From Cryoendolithus antarcticus (Eukaryota; Ascomycota; Dothideomycetes; Cladosporiales; Cladosporiaceae), in assembly GCA_002077065.1 (NCBI GenBank), contig NAJO01000042.1, positions 310,001 through 374,000 on the forward strand: a stretch of 64,000 nucleotides of DNA. The letters are read 5' to 3'. The translations under genes were made by a program, and so were the position numbers. The notes under the pieces are model-generated. The model saw nothing but the letters and a program-made list of their open reading frames with translations, did no database searches and had not been told where the DNA came from. Shown here in pieces: positions 47,156-58,087 of this stretch (the first letter of the stretch is position 1; each line of letters opens with the position of its first letter).

Positions 47156-47225
47156 GCTTGGACGACATGACCACTAGCCTACTCACTTGAGCGTGGGAGG
47201 GACAGCGTGGTCAATGTCTTGAGCG
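47156..47225. repeat. Diverged direct repeat, unit 2
   Basis: This is the second unit of the pair, 130 bp from unit 1. On the minus strand it encodes LTTLSLPRSSE, against STALSLPSNE in unit 1. Confidence 0.4.
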
Positions 47226-47643
47226 TTGCCGAGAGAGTGGATAAGTTTCTCATGGGCGGACTTGACGTGGAGTTGTGGTACGCGGTGCGGTGTGTAACTG
47301 CGCCAGAAAGACTCTCTGATCGGTGAGAGAGCGACGTTATGTTGAGGCGTGGCCTTGTATCTTTGCGGTGAAGCGGCTCTCATTGATCGACCTCTTCGAA
47401 GTATCAGAGTTGTGATGCTGCGCATAATTGCATTCGCAAGATCTATTTGACCGTCGAGAACCTCGATCCCAAGGTAGTCCAATTTTGGTTCCAGAAGCTC
47501 TGCTGTTTCGCCGACATGGCAGTGAGATCTGTTATGTATAGTGCCCTGTGTATCGGCACAAGTACGGCTTATCAGGCCAGTATGATGTTGGTGAGCGCGG
47601 GCGTTTCAAATGGATACATACCCGCCGAGTCCATGGACCTGTC

Positions 47644-48741
47644 TTAGGCAGGAGGACCATATGAGCGACGCCTGTGGCCGAACGAATCGATTCGCCACCG
47701 TGGCCGGCGATCGTCGCGCGCGTCAGATTGGCCTGCATCTCGCCGATGAGATGCGCTTTCCACTTGACGAGCGCTTACCGGTCGATGTCGCTCGATGGAT
47801 TCACGCTGCATACGCGCTTGGAACTCCTGCCAGGCTCTCGCTCGCCTGGTATGATGAGTTGCATTAAACTCGCGGCGGCGGGTTCGTAGTCCACCTGGCA
47901 ACTTGCAAGCGTCGTTTTCGTTGAAGTACCCGTAGGCTAACTCATGACCTGTCATGAAAGGCGTTTCACCCAATCTATCTCTTTCAAGATTCCGGCCAAA
48001 GTCCGAACACCGTCTAATCCAAGGGGAGAAAGGCAGGACGTACCCATTGTCAAGAGGCGACCTGATATCTCCGTTGACAAGGCGCTTTGTCTGCCTTTCT
48101 GTGGGACTATTGTGCATGAATCGATCGAGTCGGTACATGAGTATACTGAATGACCTGTTGCCGAGCTCGCGTTTCGTCTTTCCGAACTTCTCCAGAAAAT
48201 CAGCTTCGACCTCGAAGAAGTGATCAAGATGAACGTAAGTCAAGTGATCCATCGAAGGCGAGGCCTCAGTCAGCCTCAATACCGGCATTTTATGTTCTGG
48301 GGTCGACATTCCAGGATGATCGATCGCGACGTATTGCAGATGGAAGTACCAAGCTTTCCAAGCATAGTACTTCTCTTCGACCGTCATGTGGTATGTACCA
48401 CTTTCGTCGTACCAGTAGTTATGATCCGTAAAGGATGTGGCCTGCAAGCACCGTGCGATCATTACACCCCTGCTTTCGTCGAATCGCGTATCCCAGACCA
48501 GCAAAGGATGCTTCGCGACTCGGTCGTTGACGTGAGATTGCCTCCACAGAACCGAATCGGGCATGTAGCGCCCATCCACGGTCTTGGCGATCGGATCAAG
48601 CTTGGGAAGGCTATAAAGGCGTCCAGGCAAGATCTTGAGACCATCACTGTCTCTTCGGTACCCATTGAAGGTCCTTTCTTCGGCAGGGTCCTCAAAGTGT
48701 TGGGAGAAAGGATAGTCTCCAGGGGAGAATGGATTCGCCAT
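47644..48741 (-). CDS. Unrecognised 365-aa protein
   Basis: I do not recognise this protein. The first ATG in frame is at 48741 (MANPFSPGDYPFSQHFED), giving 365 aa in one exon. The N-terminal 200 residues look folded: ILPGRLYSLPKLDPIAKTVD, KHPLLVWDTRFDESRGVMIA, then RCLQATSFTDHNYWYDESGT and a Trp/Tyr-rich helix. The C-terminal 90 residues are very rich in Arg and His with few hydrophobics (ESIERHRPVSARQVESASHR). No signal peptide or membrane segment. Coding bias and length make it likely real. The strand opposite has only fragmented ORFs. Confidence 0.65.
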   Translation of the reverse strand: MANPFSPGDYPFSQHFEDPAEERTFNGYRRDSDGLKILPGRLYSLPKLDPIAKTVDGRYMPDSVLWRQSHVNDRVAKHPLLVWDTRFDESRGVMIARCLQATSFTDHNYWYDESGTYHMTVEEKYYAWKAWYFHLQYVAIDHPGMSTPEHKMPVLRLTEASPSMDHLTYVHLDHFFEVEADFLEKFGKTKRELGNRSFSILMYRLDRFMHNSPTERQTKRLVNGDIRSPLDNGYVLPFSPWIRRCSDFGRNLERDRLGETPFMTGHELAYGYFNENDACKLPGGLRTRRREFNATHHTRRARAWQEFQARMQRESIERHRPVSARQVESASHRRDAGQSDARDDRRPRWRIDSFGHRRRSYGPPA

Positions 48742-50910
48742 TGAACTTGGTGTTGACACAGACTTATATTGCAGCGTTCTCGTTTATGGTTGTGGTGCTA
48801 TACAAGAAGTCGTTCGTATGAAGGCAGAGCAGATGTATCAAGGAGAGAGTATACTCGAGAGACACCTACATGCTGCGCAACAGCAGTGCGCCTTTGAGGA
48901 ATACCATGATAGAGCCAAGAAGTGTCTTCGCAAAGAAAAATCTAATGCGACTTACATTGCGGCGATGTGACTGATCTGACCACAAGGGACTCTGCTTACA
49001 CCACGGAGAGGACGCTTGAAGAGACTTCCTCACCAATCCAGTCTCTGTACCCTTGAGGACGGATTTCTGCTGATGATTCGATAGGTAATGGCGATGCACC
49101 GATAAGCTGGCTAGTGAGGACAGCGGCGGTAATCCGACCGCGGTGGACAGTGATATGCCAGGAGTGACGACGTCAAAGTGACACGGATGGGCAGCGACGT
49201 GTCTAGGATAGCCTGTCCTAACACCCTTTCACTCGATAGCATAGACATCGGTGTTGACCAGATTGACCAATATGCCATCATTATTGCTGTCTTCTACGCG
49301 CCCGGTCTCTCGAAAGATGACCCTCAGTCATCAACTGCTGAGATCGCATCGCAGCAAGCAAGTGGTCTACCTCCATCTCAATGCGATAGACAGTGGATGT
49401 CATCATCGCACTTCGTGCGCCGTCTCCAGAGCAGCGCCTGAGTCAGAGACCCTTAGCAGATAGGGCCCTCATCGACAGTCACATCCTACCAGCAAGAATT
49501 CTCCAATAGAGTTCGTTGGCGGGGTAACGGCATCACCGAGTCACCTGACCAAGACGACATGTGAGGCCGATATCACGACAAGGTTCGGACCTGGTCGCTC
49601 GGCCCGGTTGTACAAGCAACCTCTCGAATGTATGCCGATGGTAAGCAGCTGAAGAGCCGGTATAGGCGGTTCAGACCTTTCGCTGGACGTTGTGTGGCAT
49701 ACCCATAATGGCCTCGTGCAATTGACTTTGGTCGGTCCATGGTACTGGGTCCACAGAATTTTCGCGATTCTCAGCCACCAAGTCGGCAGCGTTCCAATGC
49801 GACAGCGACATGGAGTATGGCATCCATGGCATGACTCCGTTCTAATAGCATTGTGGATGATCCACAGACTCTGCTCCGGCCGGTGGGCAACTGTGCATAG
49901 TAGTGATCATTTTCCCCGGCAGAAACTCAGCACCGCCCGGGATTGAATTCAGCGGTGTGCCGTCACGACCCTCGCCTTGCAGCCAGAACGCTACCCTCCC
50001 ATGCTCGTAGAGGCCACACATCTGGCGATGTCGCAAGCTCATTGCGATTTTCCGGGCAATGTTGCAAAATCCGCACCAGTGGAGTGTCGCGTGCTAGACC
50101 TTCGGGGTAGTGCAATGCTAATCTGTTCAACTACGACCACGCCGTCAGTATGAGAGCGCTGGCGTATGAGGGACCGCAGATAGCATTGCCATCTGCCTTG
50201 CACTCATTCGCAAGGAGGTCATTCGAAATGGCGCTTTCACGGGTCATTTGAACACAGACTACTAGAGCAGCGCAGCAGACGTGCTCGACATTGCGACGCT
50301 CTTTGACACATAGATCAAAGCTCGCGATGTGACTTGGCGAAGGATTGAAAGCAAGGTGTAAGGTGGGCGAAGAGTAGTCCACAAGACGCTGCCGTGGGTA
50401 CGTAGCTCGTCGCAGCATGAGGTCTGCAATCCCGAACAGGAAGGTGCGTCGAGCCCCCGTCTGCAGTACGATGTTGCGGGCACAGACAGCTTTTCGTGTT
50501 GGAGAACACCAACGTGGCATCCCGTATGGTGGTACTTATTATTACGCAGAAGTAAAAACCTGGCATTCAAGAGTAAGGCGACGTAGGTACAACAGCTATA
50601 CACAACAAGAGAACGCAGATCTCAAATCCATCCACACCCAGTCCAGCGGGCCATCACACGCACAAGATGCAGCTAACTAACACAAAAGAACGGATCGGCA
50701 TCCAGCTTCCAGTACATGACTTGAGTCGCTAACAGCCAGGCAAAAGGGTATTGAAGGTATATGAACAGAGGTGTGCTACGCCAGCCGAGTCAACGGCAGC
50801 GCGGCGATGATGTATGGTGTACGCTTTCTTAGTTGTCGTCAAGTCGTGTCAGCTTGGTGTGATGTGATGGACTCGTGCAGGACAGGGGTAGGTCATTGGA
50901 AGAAAGCGCT
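48742..50910. other. 2.2-kb intergenic region with no supported gene
   Basis: Short overlapping ORFs only (longest about 130 codons, no motif). I see no transposon end, tRNA or repeat. It lies upstream of the orphan gene and downstream of the mucin-like gene. Confidence 0.45.
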
Positions 50911-52488
50911 CTAGGCCTTGGTGTAGGCTGGAGGAGCAGACTCGGTGCTCGTGGGAGCGACGTAGCTGAATGTCGGGTAGGTTGCCGAGCTTGAGCTTGA
51001 CTCTGTCACTGGGGCGGCGACTGAGGAGCTGCTGCTGCTTGACGAGCTAGTCGTGGTGGGTGCAGCGTAGGTGGTTAGCACCTCAACGGAGCTGCTGGTG
51101 GTGGAGGTCGTCACTGGGGCGACCTCGGTGGAGCTGCTGGACGAGCTGCTCGAAGGTGCGGCGTAGCTGGTTGGCATCTCGACGGAGCTGCTGGTGGTCA
51201 AAGTCGTCACTTGGGCAACTTCGGTGGATGAGCTGGTGGTAGGCGCGGCGTACGAAGTCGGGACGACTGGTGCGCTGAAAACACCGGTGCTGATGGGCGC
51301 AACGATTGATGAGGCCGGAGTGGAGGATGCCATGGACGAAGCCGTCGGCTTAGGGATGGTGATGAAGCCAGTGCTCAAGCACGTGCTGGATGCAGAGGCA
51401 CCAGCGGGACCGGTCGGATACCAAGCGGACGAGCTGGACTGAATTGGGAGGACGGAGTTGGTGCTGGACGCAGGAGCCACCGAGCTAGCGCCACCAGCAG
51501 TCACAGTCACAGTCTCGGTCTCGGTCTCAGTCACAGTAACAGGAGGGGCGCAGCCAGATGAGCCGGAGCCGGCACCAGCACCGTAGCCGGGCGCTGAAGT
51601 AGCGACATTGTTGTTGGCACTGGCCGACGAAGCTGGGTACACGGTGATGACATTCGTGATGGTCGAGGTCGAGCGAATGGTGCTGTACTGGGTGCTCTCG
51701 CCCTCAGACGCAGAGCCGTAGCCGCCGGCACCAGCGCCTGCACCGGTGCCGGTCGCGGTTGGGCGGGTTAAGGTGATCGTCTTGGTCACGTAACGGGTCG
51801 AAGTCTGGTGCACAGTCGTCGTAACGACAGTAGCTGATGAGCCATAGCCGAGAGTGTACGTGAGGGTCGTGTTGACGATCTCAGTCGTGTACGATCCAGT
51901 CGGTGTTGGGCTGACGACAGGAGAGACGCCAGTCCCAGTTCCGATCGGTGCAACCGCGCTCGAGGATGGTACTGGGTACCATGGCGCAGAAGACGCGCCG
52001 TAGACTGGAGCAGAGCTGCCAGTGCTGACCGGCGCCGCTTCGCTGGAGCTGCTGGACGAGCTGCCGCTGGCGGGCGCGACATCAGTCGAGCTGATGGATG
52101 AGCCGTAGACTGGAGGTGCAGAGTAGCCAGTGCTGATTGGTGCAACAACTGAAGAGCTGCTGCTGGAAGATTCGTACGCAGGTGGCGCGGTGTAGCCAGT
52201 GCTGATGGGCGCGACGACCACAGAGCTGGACGACGATGAGGACGATGTAGTTGGCGCGGCGTAGCTGGTAGGAACCACTGGGGTCGTGGAGGACTCGCTC
52301 ACTGGCGCGACCAGAGTGGAGCTGCTGCTCGACGACACCCCAGTGCTAAGCCCACCGTAGGTAGGGGGTGGGCCGTACGCCCCAGGAGGAGGGCCGTAAC
52401 CCTCACCTCTACGCACGTGTCGGTGACCACGGGCGAAGGCGACTGACGCCAACCCGGCAACGACTGCCAATTTGCTGATGACCTGCAT
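50911..52488 (-). CDS. Secreted Ser/Thr-rich mucin-like protein
   Basis: This is a single-exon protein of 525 aa. Residues 1-19 form a signal peptide (MQVISKLAVVAGLASVAFA). A dibasic site follows (HVRRGE), a possible Kex2 cut, and then a Gly/Pro/Tyr stretch (GYGPPPGAYGPPPTYGG). The rest is low complexity, with repeated units of poly-Ser plus VAPISTGY or APVTTSTTSS and a VTVTETETETVTVTAG run, as in cell-wall mannoproteins. The last residues (ESAPPAYTKA) have no hydrophobic tail, so a GPI anchor is unlikely. Dense O-glycosylation in the wall or medium is the likely fate. A specific role cannot be told. Confidence 0.85.
   Translation of the reverse strand: MQVISKLAVVAGLASVAFARGHRHVRRGEGYGPPPGAYGPPPTYGGLSTGVSSSSSSTLVAPVSESSTTPVVPTSYAAPTTSSSSSSSSVVVAPISTGYTAPPAYESSSSSSSVVAPISTGYSAPPVYGSSISSTDVAPASGSSSSSSSEAAPVSTGSSAPVYGASSAPWYPVPSSSAVAPIGTGTGVSPVVSPTPTGSYTTEIVNTTLTYTLGYGSSATVVTTTVHQTSTRYVTKTITLTRPTATGTGAGAGAGGYGSASEGESTQYSTIRSTSTITNVITVYPASSASANNNVATSAPGYGAGAGSGSSGCAPPVTVTETETETVTVTAGGASSVAPASSTNSVLPIQSSSSAWYPTGPAGASASSTCLSTGFITIPKPTASSMASSTPASSIVAPISTGVFSAPVVPTSYAAPTTSSSTEVAQVTTLTTSSSVEMPTSYAAPSSSSSSSSTEVAPVTTSTTSSSVEVLTTYAAPTTTSSSSSSSSSVAAPVTESSSSSATYPTFSYVAPTSTESAPPAYTKA
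50990..51260 (-). repeat. Internal coding repeats (C-terminal block of the mucin-like protein)
   Basis: Three imperfect units encode a Val/Thr-rich start followed by Ser runs and SYAAP or TYAAP. Units are about 70-85 bp and keep frame. Confidence 0.7.
52010..52340 (-). repeat. Internal coding repeats (N-terminal block of the mucin-like protein)
   Basis: Four imperfect units encode poly-Ser followed by VVAPISTGY or similar. They are related to but distinct from the C-terminal block. Confidence 0.7.
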
Positions 52489-54064
52489 GCTGACTGTTTC
52501 TTGTTATGATTGTAGATGTGGTATGTGAGTCTCGGAGTTGTTCGGTGAGCGGGAAAAAGGCTGGAAGTTCGGACGCGACGAGCTGAATGATCAGAAATGA
52601 ATGTGGGTGTTGTAATGAGTGACTATGCCTGCTAGAGACAAGAACGAGTGTATGTGTCGCGAAGACTTGGAGACCTTTGGTAGCAAGAGAGACGAGACAA
52701 GGGCAAAAGCTGGGGAGGTGGCCTACAAATGGGTGGGCAGGCGAACCCCTGCGGATGTCGCGCTGCTGTCTCCACGGTTCCGTGCAATTTAAGGTGATCG
52801 ACCATGGCAGAAGCTAATTTGCGCAGTGAAGTCAGTGCGTTGTGACGATTGGCTTTCCTCCTGGCGCCAGCTGGGATGCTTGTAGTGCAGCTATTCCCCT
52901 ATTCGTCATTGCACTGCCATAGCGCAACGCTAGATCTGGAGCGGCCTGGTCCGCTGCAGGTACGCCGCAGCGAAAGAAAAGGCTGCAGCCGATTCCTGCA
53001 GGAACCCGAGGCCACGAGAAGCGCTCTTCCGGACAGCGCGGCGCGTACTTGATGATGTGCAATTCCGCGTGACAGCAGTACCCTCACACATGGCTCAGCT
53101 TCAGCTGTTGGCATTTACTGGTTGCTGTGTGCGCGTTGCAGTGCCTCGCAACGCCCGAGGTTACGTGCTCACCACTCATCTCGCAACATCGTCTGTATGC
53201 CGACAGGTGGGCCGACCGAGGTGAACTGATCACCATGCAATGTTGTTGGCCGGGGTAGTCGGTCTCCAAAAGGCTGACTAGGCTATACGTCGTGCGACGT
53301 TCGCGAAACGAAACACAGCATTCGAAGTGTTGCTTGCGGCGCACGCACTGCACGACATCGTGCGACAAGTTGCTGATCAGCCTCAATGAAGTGCTCCTGG
53401 GCAAGGCATCACTGCCAGGCCTGTCGACCCATCTTGTGGAGCGTCATTGCAGATTACGACCTGTTGCGAATCGGGTACGTATTCATGGTTGTTATCTCGC
53501 CACGGAGTTGCATTGGCGCGTTTCGGATAAAGCCCAAGCAGCGTCTCCAGATTCTGGCGCCGTTGTGACCCCGAGCACGTTGAGATGAGCCGTCATTTCG
53601 GCATATTATTGACCGCTCGTGTCTAGGAATAGCCGCGTGATTGTCCACGATATAACGGCTGTAACGTTACCCCATCACGATTGACATCAAAGTTGCGGTT
53701 TTGATGAGGTGATTGGAAGTCGGCAAGCTGTGCAGTGGTGACTCAGGAAGTGGCGACCGTCACTAGCTTGTATTCCTGCTGACATCGAACAGTCGCACTC
53801 GGTCTGATCATTTCATTTGCACATGTCAACTCAGACGGAGGACGTGTTGTATAGTGAAGTGCAAGCAGGCCGAGATGCCATATGGTAGAAGTTGAAGTCG
53901 TCTCGTGCTTCTCTCTGCTGCTAATGCCTGGGCTCCTATGCTCTACCTCGTTATACGAGTTGTGGTCATGCTGCAGCGGTGAAGGACTAGTGCAGTCGGA
54001 ACAAACGGAACTCCCTAGCAGCGTCTTCGCAACGACACACTTGTAACATGGGCTTCAAGTGGGT
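52489..54064. other. 1.6-kb intergenic region with no supported gene
   Basis: This holds the promoter side of the mucin-like gene and the 3' flank of the aquaporin. No ORF over about 110 codons and no repeat is recognised. Confidence 0.45.
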
Positions 54065-55184
54065 CTATGGCAGTGCTCGCTGGATCATATCATCCCCATG
54101 TTCTCTCAGCGGCCTTCCCCTCACCCAGGGCGGTGCAGCATGGTAAAAGATGCCGTTCATCATCGTCGCCGCTACAGGGCCGAGCCAATGCACATAATGA
54201 TACTGCATATTCCCTTTCGCCACCATCAGACCCAGACACCTTGCTGGATTGAATGATGGCCCAGTGTAACCTGGTTTCACAAACGCGCCGGTCAGTGTAA
54301 CGAGACCTAAAGTTGCGCCGACTAAAATCGGAGAGAAAGAGGGCCCAAAGACCTTGCCTTGTCTTGGATCAAGGCCGACGCCGAAGGCAAGGAAGACCAG
54401 GGACAGGCCGAACATGTATTCAAGCGCGAAGAGCTGGCCGGGCGAGACGAGCGAAGGGTCGACGGTGCAGCCTGGGATCACGCCCTGCGCTTAAGGGTCA
54501 GCATTGGGTCATTTGTTGGAGACTCTCAAAGCTCACCATTGGGAAGTATGCGTCTCCCAGACCAAGCCGCAGCCAGTACGCCCCCACGATCGCCCCAATG
54601 GCTTGCGCAACAATGTACAGCACACTCCTCGGTAGTGTGCTGAGGCCAGCAAAGAAAGTCGCCAGTGTAATACTCGGGTTCAGATGACCTCCAGACGCCG
54701 GTCCTGCAGCGAACACGAACAGACTGAGGCCTATGGTGTTCAGTAGCGCAGCGTAAGCACCAACGGCGACGTCGGAGGCCTTCGACCTTGTTAGAGCGGA
54801 TGATCCGGCGCCGAGGGTGAAGGTTAGCAAGCATGTGCCCAAGCCCTCGATGGCGGCCATCTTCCAATTCTCGCAGACGAGGAAGCCGGAGAGATGGACG
54901 GAAGCGCGCAGATTGGGTAGAGGAGCCTGATGGCCGTTTTAGTCCTTAACATAGATTGATGGCTGGGCTCGTCTTACGGCATCAGGCTGCTCTTCGAGGA
55001 TCTTGCGACTTTCTGCGCTGTCATCGGAGATTGTAAAGCCTTGATTACCGCCTATACGGCCGGCGAAGGGGCGTTCAGATGTCGTGGTCATGTTGGTTGC
55101 TCGAAGTGCAATGGCGTCGTTATTCCGTGGGGCTGTTGGGATTGTGACGGTGCTCTCAACTTTAATGTCGCGCTGCGCTGCCAT
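54065..55184 (-). CDS. Aquaporin (MIP family channel)
   Basis: Three exons (54978-55184, 54537-54926, 54065-54484) with 51- and 52-nt GT-AG introns, all phase 0, give 338 aa. A hydrophilic N-terminus of about 80 residues precedes six membrane spans. The first half-helix motif is GGHLNPSITLATF, with NPS in place of NPA. The second is GPSFNPARCLGL, a standard NPAR. Spans include GLGTCLLTFTLGAGSSALT, ALLNTIGLSLFVFAA and YMFGLSLVFLAFGVGLD. It forms a water or small-solute pore; the substrate cannot be told. I start at the only ATG in frame (55184). Confidence 0.9.
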
Positions 55185-55641
55185 AGTATGTTGAGCAGCA
55201 TGGTCTCGTAGCAGGTCATCATCAAGAGATCTATAGTCGTTGATGTAGCGATGTCGCACATCCGTCAGCCATTACCAATGTCGGCGCTGGTGGTCTGTGC
55301 GACGATTGGCAAGACGACTTCGCGCCCGACCTCAGACCTCTGCCTTTCCCTCGACATTGATACACATCACTGAACCTCACGTCGAGCTGACTTGGGTCAA
55401 CCCATGCGGCGTCTCGCGCGACGGAGTAGCGTTGATCAGCTCTGCTGTGGCTTAACTCGAAGTGTTTCAACGGACTACGGGATTGTCGCGCTGAAGTCGT
55501 GGTGATGATGTGGCTAACCACAGCTCGCATTCCCCAATGACACTATTAACCTTAGGTATGTTTCGACAGCTGCTCACAAGTCTCTGTTGACTAGCAAATG
55601 TGTCCTAGCTCGTCATTCCACCGCGCCAAGTCAGCGTGCCA
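55185..55641. other. Intergenic aquaporin/family C
   Basis: These 457 bp hold the aquaporin promoter and the 3' flank of family C copy 1. No gene recognised. Confidence 0.4.
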
Positions 55642-56470
55642 TCACTCGATGCACGTCTTCGTCAGCTGCCGCAGCCAGACGAGCAAGTCCCAGCGTAGCC
55701 ATTCCTCCTCGCTAGCACGCGCCATAACTTTCCGCATCACCTGATCGATTGCTTCGTCCGAGTTGGCGCGCAATGCTGAGTCGCTCGGAGAAGGGATTTG
55801 TCTTCGACTGCGCTAGTCAGATGATGTACAGGCACTGCTGCGAAATATTCGCACAACGACTTACCCAAAACTTAGTTGGCTTTCGTCAAAGTCCAACTCA
55901 TAGTAATCTCTGCCGTTCAGAGCCGTGTCTACGTGACATGTGATGCTCCAATCGCTTCCTCCTGCCCGAGAGTACTGGAAGCGGATCAACAGATGCCTGA
56001 TGCGACCCAACATGCCTCTCTTATAGATCATCTTCCACAGCTGCCGTGTCTTCCACGCAGCTATCACCGGCACAACGTTGTTCTCGTACACTAGAAACTC
56101 TAGGACCACAGCAGCTGTTGAGTAGTATATCGGCAATGCTTCGGCGTGCACTTGGCATGAAACTCGCAGTACTGCGGGCGTCTCGACTCCGTGTTCGACA
56201 TGCCCTTTGGACATAGCGAGCTCGTAGATGTGGACACGGATCTCGGGGGGCAGATCCATGAACTTCGGTGCTTGCTTCTTGCGAAGGTTCTCCTCTGTGT
56301 CTTGGCTCTGCAAGAGCTTCGTGGATGTAGTCTCTATGTCTGTTACGCCGCAGTGCTCCCATCTCGCAAGAGGCTCAGACGTAGAGCACTGCTCATCTCC
56401 TGAAGGTGTTATTCGCACGCCTGACTTTGTGTCTTCGTCTGTTACATTGGGCTCCAGTCGTGTCGTCCAT
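55642..56470 (-). CDS. F-box-like family C, copy 1 (three exons)
   Basis: I build this from three exons: 56446-56470 (25 nt, MDDTTGAQ), 55865-56396 and 55642-55807, giving 240 aa. The middle exon has FMDLPPEIRVHIYELAM, RVSCQVHAEALPIYY and LWKMIYKRGMLGRIRHLL. The apparent stop after DESQLSFG is in an intron that begins GTAAGT; splicing adds DEAIDQVMRKVMARASEEEW and LRWDLLVWLRQLTKTCIE. The downstream paralogue has the same layout, which supports the model. The first acceptor (GAG) is the least sure part. Function unknown. Confidence 0.7.
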
Positions 56471-57047
56471 GCTTGAAGGTCGATATGTGTCGTCAGGCAT
56501 GAGGACTGCAGAATGCCAAGTGAAGGCGAGAGATGTATAGCAGTTGCAGATGCTCAAGTAGGTCAGTCTCAGCTAGCTTGACTACAAGCTCTGTCCGCAC
56601 AAGCGTATCGAGCGAATCAGAAGTGGAGTGAAGTCAACATCGCTGAGGCAGTGATGCTGGAGAAGTGAGTATAGTAACAGTCGAATCGTTGGTACCAATA
56701 TGATAGACAAAATCACTTCACTTGCGCATGATCAGACTCTCCGATTCCGTAGAAGCGGAGCTCTTGTTATGTCCGTCACTATCACCAGGTGACTCGTAGT
56801 GATTCTTCTATGTCCGCCTGATCGTGGTCATGATTTGTGCATCATCGCGAATACGCAGTGAGCATAGCCATCTCCATAGCACATATCCCAGCCGAAGTAG
56901 TCCAAAGTGATGCTGTACCGTCCCCGCGCAGAATCCCGAGAAAGCGCATGATGAATTTCACGGCTTTGCTGATATGCGCCTGGACTCATATCGTAGCTTT
57001 GAGCAAGGGTTCCCTCCACCGATGCTCTCACATGCACTTTCACGCTG
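56471..57047. other. Intergenic between family C copies
   Basis: These 577 bp separate the two family C genes. No ORF supported. Confidence 0.4.
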
Positions 57048-57847
57048 TCACCACATGTTCTGACCAAAAGTCTCCATATCTGTCTCCAGCCATTTCTGCT
57101 CCTTCACTCTTGCAACTACTTTCATCATGAAGGTCCTCATAGCAGCATCGATCCTAGTCGTCTGCTGCACAGTCCTTTTAGCCTTTTGAGCATCAGGACT
57201 GTACTGGTCAGCGGACGAATCAACAGCAGAAGCTTACAGAAAAACTTACTATCGGCTCTCATCACCATTGCAGTCGACCGTATATGCCTCACCATTTGCG
57301 GTCAGGTCGATGCTGTAGCTCAGAACCCGTACATTCGTGAGGGGCCTCTCATGGAAGTGCAAGGTAATTCGCAGGTGCCTAAAGACTGGAAGCATTCCTT
57401 GCTTTGTAAGATTCTTCCATAACTCGGAGGTCGCTAGATCTGGCCTCATCGCTTTATCGAAGAAGTCGCCGGAGCCGTGCCATGCAACGTCGAAAATCGC
57501 GTTTGAATAGAACACAGGGAGTGCCTCTGCTCGGATGAGGCTTGAGCTGTGAAGAATCTCGGGCTCATCGAAGGGGGATGACATATGTTTGTCGCGGAAC
57601 ATGTACTCATAGATCTGGACGCGAATTTCCGGTGGTAAGTCCAGGAATTGTACGCCGTGGATCCTGCGGTACTCTAGCTCCTCGTCCTGAAAGCGTAACA
57701 ACTCGACAAGGGCTGTCTTGACGCTCGTGATGCCGCGACTTTCTAAAGCTGCAAAGAGCTCCGATACAGAGCAATATAGCTATTTCAGAAACTTGGTCCA
57801 TTGGAAGCAGCAGTAATCTCACTTGTACGGTCCGGAACATTGTCCAT
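57048..57847 (-). CDS. F-box-like family C, copy 2 (three exons)
   Basis: Three exons: 57823-57847 (25 nt, MDNVPDRT), 57250-57748 and 57048-57198, giving 224 aa. The middle exon reads ESRGITSVKTALVELLRFQD, FLDLPPEIRVQIYEYMF and SLIRAEALPVFYSNAIFDV, then LWKNLTKQGMLPVFRHLRI. The third exon, reached by a GTAAGT donor and a TACAG acceptor, adds RIDAAMRTFMMKVVARVKEQ and KWLETDMETFG. This resembles the last exon of copy 1 (MRKVMARASEEEW). The first exon is the same length in both copies. Function unknown. Confidence 0.7.
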
Positions 57848-58087
57848 GGCTAGAATTTGCTCTGCTATGTAGCGGTAGTGATCCTCGAGTGTGCCGACAG
57901 ATAGTATATCTAGGTAGTCAGTGGCGAATTGCGCTTATGTCTGCAAGCTTCTCATTCCGCGCGCCTCCAAGCTTGTGCTTGCACGTGCGCACTAATGACA
58001 AGGAAGTGAAGTCGACATTAGCTTCGCAGTGAAGAGCAGACTTGACTGGTCATGAAAAGGATGCCAATTCGGCAGATACGAGCCACC

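Larger units (their letters stand above)
46558..47643. other. 1.1-kb intergenic region with a diverged direct repeat
   Basis: No supported gene. It contains two similar segments at 47026-47100 and 47156-47225. A minus-strand ORF (47183-47482) has no ATG start and no known motif. Confidence 0.45.
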
